A stretch of 57,719 bases of DNA, taken from positions 1 to 57,719 of the forward strand of contig JAVWVS010000014.1 of the NCBI GenBank assembly GCA_036666555.1. The letters run 5' to 3'. How positions within the stretch are numbered: the first letter of the stretch is position 1; the number at the start of each line of letters is the position of its first letter. The translations under genes were made by a program, and so were the position numbers. This document shows positions 18,251 to 25,019 of this stretch, one piece after another. Source of the stretch: UMGS1251 sp036666555. Its GTDB lineage: Bacteria > Bacillota > Clostridia > Lachnospirales > Lachnospiraceae. The notes beneath the pieces are model-generated. The model saw only the letters and a list, made by a program, of their open reading frames with translations. It ran no database searches and was not told where the DNA came from.

Positions 18251-18712
18251 TTATTTTTTTACAAATACCATCTGTTCACCGTATTCTCGTTCTGTTAATG
18301 TCAATTTATTCTTATCAATACTATAATCGAAAGTGGTGGTAAAAGGACTCACGGCTGCTTCCAATCCTTCTTTGGTGTACTGACCATCTGAATGATCCGC
18401 CACTTTTTGTAATTGTGCCTCATCTGCCATAATGGTAAGGGTCTTTACATCCTTGTTCATAGAGTAAGTCATCTTAATTCTCACATTACTTCCTTCTAAC
18501 AGTTCTGCCCATTTTGCAGTCAGAAAACCACTTCCCTGGATGGTAAAACTAAAATCACTGTCTTCCTGCTGCCATGTTCCTTCCAATGGGTTCGCAGTAA
18601 AAAGTTTCGTAATAAAAAACACTGCAATTAAAATAATCAAAACAGTGGTGGTTAATGTAACGATTTTCCATATTTTACTTCTTTTTTCCTCATCATTTTT
18701 TGCAATTATCAT
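18251..18712 (-). CDS. DUF5640-type lipocalin-like protein with one N-terminal membrane anchor
   Basis: 153 residues. A charged N-terminus is followed by one hydrophobic helix (about residues 17-37), then an extracellular domain opening with PLEGTWQQEDSDFSFTIQG. The G-T-W start and the alternating strands, ending in KLTLTEREYGEQMVFVKK, resemble DUF5640/lipocalin-like beta-barrel domains found in clostridial surface proteins. Function is unknown; small ligand binding at the outer membrane face is a guess. The gene is a single unit with its own fully consensus promoter and its own terminator, implying steady strong expression. The ribosome site AGAGGA is about nine bases before the ATG. Confidence 0.65.
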   Translation of the reverse strand: MIIAKNDEEKRSKIWKIVTLTTTVLIILIAVFFITKLFTANPLEGTWQQEDSDFSFTIQGSGFLTAKWAELLEGSNVRIKMTYSMNKDVKTLTIMADEAQLQKVADHSDGQYTKEGLEAAVSPFTTTFDYSIDKNKLTLTEREYGEQMVFVKK

Positions 18713-18757
18713 CTATGTTAATCCTCTCGGTTTTGCTTGTTTTTAGCTATATTCTAG

Positions 18758-18786
18758 ATTATACGGAGTTTGTAGTAACATGTCAA
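18758..18786 (-). promoter_or_regulatory. Fully consensus sigma-A promoter of the DUF5640 gene
   Basis: On the minus strand a perfect TTGACA (18781-18786), a 17-base spacer and a perfect TATAAT (18758-18763) lie about 40 bases upstream of the start at 18712. It is the strongest-looking promoter in the window. Confidence 0.85.
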
Positions 18787-18888
18787 CGCCCTAAGCAGAT
18801 GTTCTTCATTTTTTATGTGGTTACATTTTGGAACCTTTTCATCCAGTTGTTGATATTTAGCACTTTCCATTTTTTTCCATTTTAGAAC

Positions 18889-18897
18889 TGGTAAAAT
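18889..18897 (+). promoter_or_regulatory. Extended -10 promoter of the XRE regulator (TGGTAAAAT)
   Basis: TGG directly precedes TAAAAT (18892-18897), about 30 bases upstream of the ATG at 18927, with no recognisable -35. Two copies of TTTCCATTTT lie just upstream (about 18863-18885) and could be regulator half-sites. Confidence 0.4.
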
Positions 18898-18926
18898 ATC
18901 GCATATACGCAAGGAGGAAGTTACTT

Positions 18927-19304
18927 ATGAATTTTGCATCCGTACTAAAAGATTTAAGAGAAGCTAAGCACATTACCCAGGAAGATCTTGCACTCTATTT
19001 AAAAGTATCTCGACCTACCATTGCCGGTTATGAAACCAAAAGCCGTCAACCCGATTTTGAAAAATTATTAAAAATGTCAAAATATTTTAATGTTTCCGTA
19101 GATTATCTATTAACCGGACAGGAAGACTCTCCGTTAACCCCTTGTACTACCCTTCCACAAGAAATATCGGAACGACATTTAGATCATCATATTTTAAGTC
19201 TATACCAAAAACTCTCCTTTCATTCCAAACAAGAGATTTTTGAATATATGAAACTCTTGACCCTGCGGGACCAGACTCTCACCAATCAAGAAGTTCCCAA
19301 ATAG
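18927..19304 (+). CDS. XRE-family helix-turn-helix transcriptional regulator
   Basis: 125 residues. Residues 5-60 form a Cro/C1-type HTH (LREAKHITQEDLALYLKVSRPTIAGYE, then SRQPDFEKLLKMSKYFNVSVDYLL), followed by a C-terminal region of about 60 residues without a recognised ligand domain. It resembles small stand-alone regulators such as SinR- or Rgg-like proteins. The ribosome site AAGGAGG is well placed. It stands alone on the plus strand, and its TAG lies inside a long inverted repeat shared with the facing pspC-like gene. Target genes are unknown; the divergent DUF5640 gene is a plausible one. Confidence 0.9.
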   Translation: MNFASVLKDLREAKHITQEDLALYLKVSRPTIAGYETKSRQPDFEKLLKMSKYFNVSVDYLLTGQEDSPLTPCTTLPQEISERHLDHHILSLYQKLSFHSKQEIFEYMKLLTLRDQTLTNQEVPK

Positions 19305-19358
19305 CTATACACAACAAGGGGAAAGCATACGCTTTCCCCTTGTTGTGTATAGCTATTT
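19299..19358. terminator. 28-bp perfect inverted repeat, shared terminator of two convergent genes
   Basis: The arms 19299-19326 and 19331-19358 are exact reverse complements around a 4-base ATAC loop. The left arm holds the TAG of the XRE gene and the right arm reaches into the TAA of the PspC gene. There is no long T-run on either side, so it may act as a very stable bidirectional terminator or 3'-end protector. The stem is longer than an ordinary terminator. Confidence 0.7.
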
Positions 19359-19563
19359 ACTCGATTCGAGGACAATCTGGAATAATAATGGCTGCCACAA
19401 AATAGGCAAGTATTCCGGTACCTGTACAAGCTAATAGTACCATTCCCAGTCGAATCAATGTAGGATCCATTCCAAAATATTCTGCGATTCCCCCACATAC
19501 TCCACATAACATTCTTTGCTCTCTGGAGCGATATAACTTTTTCATTCCTTTTTCTTCCATCAC
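19357..19563 (-). CDS. PspC-domain small membrane protein
   Basis: 68 residues matching the stand-alone PspC domain: KKLYRSREQRMLCGVCGGIAEYFGMDPTLIR, then one transmembrane helix (VLLACTGTGILAYFVAAIIIP). PspC proteins sit in the membrane and are tied to envelope-stress responses. The start at 19563 has AGGAGG eight bases upstream. It follows the DUF4097 gene by 9 bases and is the last gene of the PadR-DUF1700-DUF4097 operon. Its stop codon lies in a 28-bp inverted repeat. Confidence 0.92.
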   Translation of the reverse strand: MMEEKGMKKLYRSREQRMLCGVCGGIAEYFGMDPTLIRLGMVLLACTGTGILAYFVAAIIIPDCPRIE

Positions 19564-19572
19564 TTTTTCCTC

Positions 19573-20370
19573 CTATTTTTGTTGTGTATCAAAATCCACA
19601 GATACCGTGCCGAGTCCACAAGTAAGATCTATATTTTTCATTCCCTGATTATTTACCTTTTTATCCGAAATACCGGAATACTCTTCCTCTTCAATGCGGA
19701 TTTCTCCTAAACCACACTCTATTTCATAATTATATTCCTGTTTCGTTCCGCTTAAAGTCAAGTCAAGAGTTCCCACACCACATTCGCCGTCCACTTCCGA
19801 AGCCACACTCCCTGTCACATTGGCTTCTCCTGCTCCTACGGTAATGGAAAACTGATTGGACTGAAATTGTGATACTTCTGCTCTACCGGCACCAACGGTC
19901 AATTCCAAATCATTTGCTTTTATCCCATCGATAAACAGTTCTCCTTTTCCCACCTGAATAGACGCCTCCTGCAATTCCATGGTTCGAGGTACATAAATGG
20001 TAATGCTACTCTCCAGATTGTCTCTGTATCCTTTCGACGTCGCAATGTGAAGCTCATTTTCCTCTATATAACTCTGAAATGGTTCTTCCATATCACTTTC
20101 CACTTTGATTTTCGCTCCATCATACTGCTCAATGGAAAGAGATATCCATTGTACATCCACATCCAGAGATTTGACATTGTCAAACTCATTGGATGCCATA
20201 ACTTGTTCCTGTCCCTCTTCCGGATCGTCGTAATAGAAATCCTCTTGATTACGATATATCCCAAAATCTTCCCGGGTAACACCCATGGTAAATCCAGCTA
20301 TACAAAGAATCAATCCTACCCCTGCCATAGAGCTGCAGACAATTGCAAATATTTTCCAGCCTTTTTTCAT
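19573..20370 (-). CDS. DUF4097 beta-strand-repeat membrane-anchored protein
   Basis: 265 residues. One N-terminal hydrophobic helix (about 6-28) anchors an extracellular domain. From about residue 65 the sequence is a run of short beta repeats (VKSLDVDVQWISLSIEQYDGAKIKVES; ELTVGAGRAEVSQF; ITVGAGEANVTG; CGVGTLDLTLSGT; CGLGEIRI; CGLGTVSVDF), the signature of DUF4097 right-handed beta-helix-like domains. Function is not established. The family often sits with PadR and DUF1700 genes, as here, and may sense or buffer membrane state. It overlaps the DUF1700 gene by 4 bases. Confidence 0.85.
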   Translation of the reverse strand: MKKGWKIFAIVCSSMAGVGLILCIAGFTMGVTREDFGIYRNQEDFYYDDPEEGQEQVMASNEFDNVKSLDVDVQWISLSIEQYDGAKIKVESDMEEPFQSYIEENELHIATSKGYRDNLESSITIYVPRTMELQEASIQVGKGELFIDGIKANDLELTVGAGRAEVSQFQSNQFSITVGAGEANVTGSVASEVDGECGVGTLDLTLSGTKQEYNYEIECGLGEIRIEEEEYSGISDKKVNNQGMKNIDLTCGLGTVSVDFDTQQK

Positions 20371-21062
20371 ACCTGCGCCTCCTTTTTATGAAATGGTTTT
20401 CTACAAAGATCCACAATAAATCGAAACATGCCCGGTAATACCACCATGCATACTTTCGCCATTAAGACACTCCCTACTAGTCCAATGGCAAGTAAAATCA
20501 ATCCACTCCCTACAAATACCAGACCCACCGCAGGAGCAGGAAATATTTTTGCTAGGCCCCATATCACAACTACCAACCCCGCAACAACCAATGCCACCAT
20601 TGTTGCAAGCACTCCAATAAAGATTCCAAATGCCGCTACGATAATTCCAAATACAATTGCTACTGCACAACATACAATTGGTATCGCCACCGGAGATACA
20701 ATCAACACCAATAAAATAATCGCTACGATTTTCCAAATATCTCTTTTGTTTTTCTCCTTGGCACCATCCGGAAAGTACCCTGTGTCTCCCCTTTTTGCGG
20801 GAGATTCTTTTTCCTCGAATCGAGTATCCGTATATCCGGTTTCTCTAAATTCACCACTTTCTTCATCATTTCCTCGTAGCCCTGCTCGAATCGTTGCCCC
20901 TAATTTCACTGGACTTCCCAATTCTTCTATGACCTGTGCCTCGTTCTCTGCTCCTGCCTCGTCAAAATAATCATTATAATATTGTAGCGCCTCACAACGT
21001 TCTTCTGCGGAAACGTCGGTTAATACCGTTTCTAATTTTACCATATATTCTGTGCGGTTCAT
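20367..21062 (-). CDS. DUF1700 (HAAS-type) membrane protein
   Basis: 231 residues. The N-terminal region (about 1-70; YMVKLETVLTDVSAEERCEALQYYNDYFDEA) is the helical HAAS/DUF1700 motif. A polar linker follows, then a glycine- and valine-rich hydrophobic half (about 108-222) with several membrane helices, ending in a basic tail. Such proteins are paired with PadR regulators and probably act as membrane-embedded signalling partners. It overlaps padR by 4 bases (ATGA) and DUF4097 by 4 bases, so the three are translationally coupled. The molecular role is unknown. Confidence 0.85.
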   Translation of the reverse strand: MNRTEYMVKLETVLTDVSAEERCEALQYYNDYFDEAGAENEAQVIEELGSPVKLGATIRAGLRGNDEESGEFRETGYTDTRFEEKESPAKRGDTGYFPDGAKEKNKRDIWKIVAIILLVLIVSPVAIPIVCCAVAIVFGIIVAAFGIFIGVLATMVALVVAGLVVVIWGLAKIFPAPAVGLVFVGSGLILLAIGLVGSVLMAKVCMVVLPGMFRFIVDLCRKPFHKKEAQV

Positions 21063-21382
21063 GCAGTCACACCCCCTTCAAACAATCCCGATACCTTTTT
21101 CGAATAGTTCTTCCATTCTATTTTATACAAATTCAGCTGTGCCATTCCTTTTTCCGTGGTTTTGTAATACCTTCTATTTCTCCCATCTATCTGTTTATCG
21201 TAAACTTCCAGACACTCATCTTTTTGAAGTCTTCGCAGTACCGGATATAATGTGGACTCTGACACTTCAATAGCCTGTCTAACATCCTGGGTGATTTTAT
21301 AGCCATAAGTCCCTTCGCTTTCCCGTGATACAACGGCGAGAACGATTGCGTCTAATAGCGCCGCTCCTGTATTAAATACCAT
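21059..21382 (-). CDS. PadR-family transcriptional regulator
   Basis: 107 residues with the PadR winged-helix: LLDAIVLAVVSRESEGTYGYKITQDV, then ESTLYPVLRRLQKDECLEVYD, and the wing GRNRRYYKTTEKG. It lacks the long C-terminal domain, so it belongs to the short subfamily 2. It likely represses its own operon (DUF1700, DUF4097, PspC) through the inverted repeat at 21437-21457. The start lies about 55 bases downstream of that site. Its promoter -35 falls in the assembly gap. Confidence 0.92.
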   Translation of the reverse strand: MVFNTGAALLDAIVLAVVSRESEGTYGYKITQDVRQAIEVSESTLYPVLRRLQKDECLEVYDKQIDGRNRRYYKTTEKGMAQLNLYKIEWKNYSKKVSGLFEGGVTA

Positions 21383-21436
21383 ATTCTCACTCCTTTTCTA
21401 TAATATTGTTCCATTGGCAATACTGTTTTTATATTC

Positions 21437-21457
21437 ATATTATATAGCGTATAATAT
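21437..21457 (-). promoter_or_regulatory. Candidate PadR operator overlapping the -10 of the padR operon
   Basis: An 8-base inverted repeat (ATATTATA at 21437-21444, TATAATAT at 21450-21457) has a 5-base centre. The minus-strand -10 TATAAT (21439-21444) lies in one arm. The -35 would fall at about 21462-21467, inside the N run. AT-rich chance symmetry is possible. Confidence 0.45.
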
Positions 21458-21458
21458 T

Positions 21459-21558
21459 NNNNNNNNNNNNNNNNNNNNNNNNNNNNNNNNNNNNNNNNNN
21501 NNNNNNNNNNNNNNNNNNNNNNNNNNNNNNNNNNNNNNNNNNNNNNNNNNNNNNNNNN
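21459..21558. other. Assembly gap (100 N)
   Basis: Exactly 100 ambiguous bases lie between the padR promoter and the Hsp70 terminator. The round length suggests a scaffolding gap of unknown true size, so a small gene or repeat may be missing here. Confidence 0.98.
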
Positions 21559-21601
21559 TAAAATAAAGCACGTTATTTTCCAAAAGACAAATAACGTGCT
21601 T
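21559..21601 (-). terminator. Terminator of the DUF5685-J-protein-Hsp70 operon
   Basis: A 13-base perfect stem (21566-21578 with 21589-21601; core aagcacgttattt) follows the Hsp70 stop by 10 bases on the minus strand and runs into TTATTTTA before the gap. Confidence 0.75.
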
Positions 21602-21610
21602 CGTTCTATT

Positions 21611-23359
21611 TTATGAAAGATCCCATCCACTCATCAGATTTTCTAATCTTTCTTTGGATTCTTTGATCTGTTGTGCATCCTGCAGTGTAACCGACTCTGG
21701 TTTTGCTTTTCCCACCAGTCGCCGAAGTGTCTTCACCTCTGCCTTTATCTGTATCTTTTCTTCTTTTCCCATTTCTTTCTTTTTCTTTGTAAGCCCCTGT
21801 TCTGCCTGATACAAAATAGTCTGAGCATCTTTCAATGTATCCAGAGATGACGTCTTATCCCGGTCTAACGATTCATATTGCACCGCATCATTCATCGCCT
21901 GTTCGATATCGGCTTCAGACATATTTGAATTGGCTGTAATGGTAATATGCTGTTCTTTTCCATTTCCCAAATCTTTTGCAGATACTTTCAAGATTCCGTT
22001 GACATCAATATCAAAGGTGACTTCAATCTGTGGAACTCCTCTGGGCGCCCGTTTGATTCCCTTTAATTTGAAATTTCCAATTAATTTATTATCCCTTGCC
22101 ATAGGGCGTTCTCCCTGAAGCACCTTAATTTCTACTGTAGTCTGGAAATCTCCTGCCGTAGAAAACACTTGACTGTAGCGGGTTGGAATAGTGGAATTTC
22201 GTTCCATCAATCTGGTTGCCACTCCACCTACGGTCTCAATGGAAAGAGACAATGGCGTCACATCCATCAACAATACTGCATGCAAGCCTTCTTCTCCTGC
22301 CAGCTTTCCACCTTGAATCGCTGCACCTAGTGCCACACATTCGTCTGGATTTAAATTTCTACTGGGTATCTGACCCGTCAATTGCTGTACTTTTTCCTGT
22401 ACCGAAGGGACTCTGGTAGAGCCACCTACCATAAGCACTTTTCCTAGTTGTGAAGCATCTATACCGGCATCCTGCAATGCATTTTTCACCGGAATGGCTG
22501 TTCGTTCCACTAAATCGTAGGTCAATTCATCAAACTTGGCTCGATTAAAAGACATTTTCAGATGCTTTCCACCTTCTTTTGTGGCTGTAATAAACGGAAG
22601 GTTCATCTCTGCAGTACTGGCGGAGGATAATTCTTTTTTCACCCGCTCTGCTTCTTCCCGTATTCTTTGTACCGCCATACAGTCTTTCGACAAATCAATC
22701 CGTTCCTGTTTTTTAAACTCTTGAATCATATACTGTGCAATGCGTTGGTCAAAATCATCTCCACCCAAATGATTATCTCCGGAAGTTGCTAATACTTCTA
22801 TCACGCCTGCTCCAATTTCAATAATGGATACATCAAATGTTCCGCCACCTAAATCATACACCATTACTTTTTGTGCGCTACTATTTTCCAGACCATAGGC
22901 CAATGCAGCCGCCGTTGGTTCGTTAATGATGCGCCGCACCTCTAGTCCGGCAATTTTTCCTGCATCCTTCGTTGCTTGACGTTGTGCATCGCTAAAATAT
23001 GCCGGAACGGTAATCACCGCTTCTGTCACTGCTTCCCCCAAATAATCTTCTGCATCTTTTTTCATTTTCCGCAAAATCATCGCAGACAGTTCTTGGGGAT
23101 TATATTTTTTCCCATCGATAGCCACTTGATAGTCACTTCCCATTTCTCGCTTGATGGAGGAAATCGTTCGTTCTACATTGGTAACGGACTGCCTTTTCGC
23201 AATATCTCCCACCAATCTTTCTCCATCCTTTTTAAAAGCAACTACCGATGGTGTGGTCTGAAATCCTTCTCCATTAGGGATTACAACCGGTTTTCCACCT
23301 TCTAATACTGCCGTACAGGAATTTGTCGTACCCAAATCAATTCCAATGATTTTTCCCAT
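21611..23359 (-). CDS. Hsp70/DnaK-family chaperone (accessory copy)
   Basis: 582 residues. The ATPase domain begins IIGIDLGTTNSC and keeps VITVPAYF, EPTAAALAYG, VYDLGGGTFDVS and GGSTRVP. The substrate domain (about 355-480) has LLMDVTPLSLSIETVGG and FDIDVNGILKVSAKD. A helical lid of about 100 residues ends WDLS, without the usual Glu/Asp-rich tail. It is slightly shorter than housekeeping DnaK of about 610 and has no hrcA or grpE nearby; a J-protein lies directly upstream instead. No CIRCE element was found before the operon. It is probably a paralogue serving a dedicated partner. NCBI-style pipelines would still call it dnaK. Confidence 0.88.
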   Translation of the reverse strand: MGKIIGIDLGTTNSCTAVLEGGKPVVIPNGEGFQTTPSVVAFKKDGERLVGDIAKRQSVTNVERTISSIKREMGSDYQVAIDGKKYNPQELSAMILRKMKKDAEDYLGEAVTEAVITVPAYFSDAQRQATKDAGKIAGLEVRRIINEPTAAALAYGLENSSAQKVMVYDLGGGTFDVSIIEIGAGVIEVLATSGDNHLGGDDFDQRIAQYMIQEFKKQERIDLSKDCMAVQRIREEAERVKKELSSASTAEMNLPFITATKEGGKHLKMSFNRAKFDELTYDLVERTAIPVKNALQDAGIDASQLGKVLMVGGSTRVPSVQEKVQQLTGQIPSRNLNPDECVALGAAIQGGKLAGEEGLHAVLLMDVTPLSLSIETVGGVATRLMERNSTIPTRYSQVFSTAGDFQTTVEIKVLQGERPMARDNKLIGNFKLKGIKRAPRGVPQIEVTFDIDVNGILKVSAKDLGNGKEQHITITANSNMSEADIEQAMNDAVQYESLDRDKTSSLDTLKDAQTILYQAEQGLTKKKKEMGKEEKIQIKAEVKTLRRLVGKAKPESVTLQDAQQIKESKERLENLMSGWDLS

Positions 23360-23379
23360 TTAAATAATCCTCCTGATTT

Positions 23380-24093
23380 TTAGTATGGTGAACCAAAACA
23401 CATTCCCGAACCACCGCAGCATAAATTACAAATCATATTGGCTACACAAAGCTTCAGGCAGAAATTATTGCCACCTCCAAAGGGACTGGTATATTCACTT
23501 TGTCTTTGTTGATACCAGACGCCGCCACTTTCTATCATCCGCACTAAATTTTGATACTCCGGATTTCCCGGTTCCTTAGATGCCGCTGTTCTGGCATCCT
23601 GCAAGGCTGCCACTTGATTCCCCAGTCCCTGGTGCGCTCTTGCGCTGTGATAATACCACCGTGCACTTCTTCCCGTGACTATACTGTCTAACACCGTTCT
23701 GGCTTCCTGATAATATCCACCTGCCAGATAATTTGCTGCTGCCTTTAGATGGCTGTCCCGTTCCTCTTCTTGGGACGTCTGTCCTTGATTTTGCTGGTAA
23801 CCACCATAGCCAAAGCCTCCAAAAAAGTCCTTAAATGGATCATTCCCTTGTTGTCCATATCCATAACCGGAACTGCCCTGACTGCTTCCAAAACTCGGTC
23901 CTTCAGTACGTTCTTTCATCACTTGTTGATACGCTTGCTGTATCTGCTTAAATTTTTCTTCGGCCTGGGCTTTATTGGGATTGTCAATGTTCGCATCCGG
24001 GTGGTATTGCCTGCTCAAGCTTCTATATTGCTTTTTAATTTCTTCATCGGACATATCCTGGGATACTCCTAACACCTGATACGGATCAGTCAT
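23380..24093 (-). CDS. J-domain protein with cysteine-rich C-terminal tail
   Basis: 237 residues. Residues 1-70 are a J domain with the catalytic HPD at 31-33 (YHPDAN), which would stimulate the Hsp70 encoded next. A glycine/glutamine/tyrosine-rich linker (about 70-112) follows, then a helical repeat-like region (about 115-185; AAANYLAGGYYQEARTVLD, ARAHQGLGNQVAALQDA) that resembles a TPR pair. The end carries six cysteines in CLKLCVANMICNLCCGGSGMC. It lacks the canonical DnaJ zinc fingers and CTD. The start overlaps the DUF5685 stop by 8 bases, and Hsp70 follows by 20 bases. Confidence 0.85.
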   Translation of the reverse strand: MTDPYQVLGVSQDMSDEEIKKQYRSLSRQYHPDANIDNPNKAQAEEKFKQIQQAYQQVMKERTEGPSFGSSQGSSGYGYGQQGNDPFKDFFGGFGYGGYQQNQGQTSQEEERDSHLKAAANYLAGGYYQEARTVLDSIVTGRSARWYYHSARAHQGLGNQVAALQDARTAASKEPGNPEYQNLVRMIESGGVWYQQRQSEYTSPFGGGNNFCLKLCVANMICNLCCGGSGMCFGSPY

Positions 24094-24931
24094 GTTCTTT
24101 TTCCTTCTCTTTCCTACGTTCTTCCCTTACTTTTTCGTATCTGTACCATATCCCTGAATATAATATATTTCTTAAAATATCGGCATTTTCAATAATTGGC
24201 AGTTCTTCAAATGCTTTGGAACATTCCGCAATAAGCATCGTGAGTATGGTTTTGCACTCCTGCTCAAAATCACCCTGCTGATAAGCGAAATTCAACGGAT
24301 TATAGGAGTGATTTTTCACATCTTCCCGAATATCTTCATAAGCATCTGCCAAATAGATGAATTTCCCCAAATACATTCCCATTTTTTGAAGCAGTGGCTT
24401 CCATTCATCTTCTCTATATACCAAAATAGCTGCCATAATTTCTCCAAAGAGCCCTGCCATATAGTCAATATCCATGGTTCCTTTTTGTTCCTGTATGCTT
24501 AACTCCCGCAATTTTTCTGTAATCACGTTTGCCTTTTGGGGATATTGTTTAGAAACTCTTTTGCAATCTTTTTCTAACAATTTTGCATATAGCAAACGGC
24601 TTTTTTTCCGTTCATCTTCCCAGTCATCCTGACATTTATAATACGTCAGCAACACATTCATATCTGCTGCATATTGGGTATATTCATTCACCAGACAAGG
24701 ATGCTTTTCCAAGGGATGAGCAATACATCTGGTTTCTAAGCGCTCTGACTCCGGTTCATACAAGCCACCAAGAAGTAAGATTACAAATGTCATGTCATAG
24801 TTTAATGAAAGTTGCCCAGACAGGCCATACCGCTCCTTTAAAGTTTTGCACAATCCACAATAACAAGCATGATAAAAATCAAAATCTTTGAACTTTAATT
24901 CTTGTTTGTTAATCATGACATATCCAAACAT
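24086..24931 (-). CDS. DUF5685 protein, first gene of the J-protein/Hsp70 operon
   Basis: 281 residues from the ATG at 24931, which has GAGGAGA five bases upstream; a longer frame to 24967 lacks such a site. The start MFGYVMINKQELKFKDF and the early CYCGLCKTLKERYG are hallmarks of DUF5685. Further cysteines follow (TRCIAHP, KHPCLVN), then a mostly helical body with acidic pairs (YLADAYEDIREDVKN) that could bind metal. The C-terminus is strongly charged (RREERRKEKEKEH-like). The first half could hold a zinc or Fe-S site through its CxxC. Function is unknown, but its fixed place ahead of a J-protein and Hsp70 suggests it is a client or co-factor of that chaperone pair. Confidence 0.8.
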   Translation of the reverse strand: MFGYVMINKQELKFKDFDFYHACYCGLCKTLKERYGLSGQLSLNYDMTFVILLLGGLYEPESERLETRCIAHPLEKHPCLVNEYTQYAADMNVLLTYYKCQDDWEDERKKSRLLYAKLLEKDCKRVSKQYPQKANVITEKLRELSIQEQKGTMDIDYMAGLFGEIMAAILVYREDEWKPLLQKMGMYLGKFIYLADAYEDIREDVKNHSYNPLNFAYQQGDFEQECKTILTMLIAECSKAFEELPIIENADILRNILYSGIWYRYEKVREERRKEKEKEHD

Positions 24932-25019
24932 AGTGTCTCCTCTTCCGTTTTTAATACTCCTTAGCATAACACATGCAAAAAGATTATAAATGAATTAATT
25001 CGAAACTATTCGAAAATTT

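Noticed and set aside
21352..21630. Minus-strand frame bridging the N run
   Set aside because: It is open only because N codons are treated as unknown; there is no coding evidence on either side.
24932..25019. CIRCE (HrcA) operator for the Hsp70 operon
   Set aside because: No TTAGCACTC-N9-GAGTGCTAA or near match was found.
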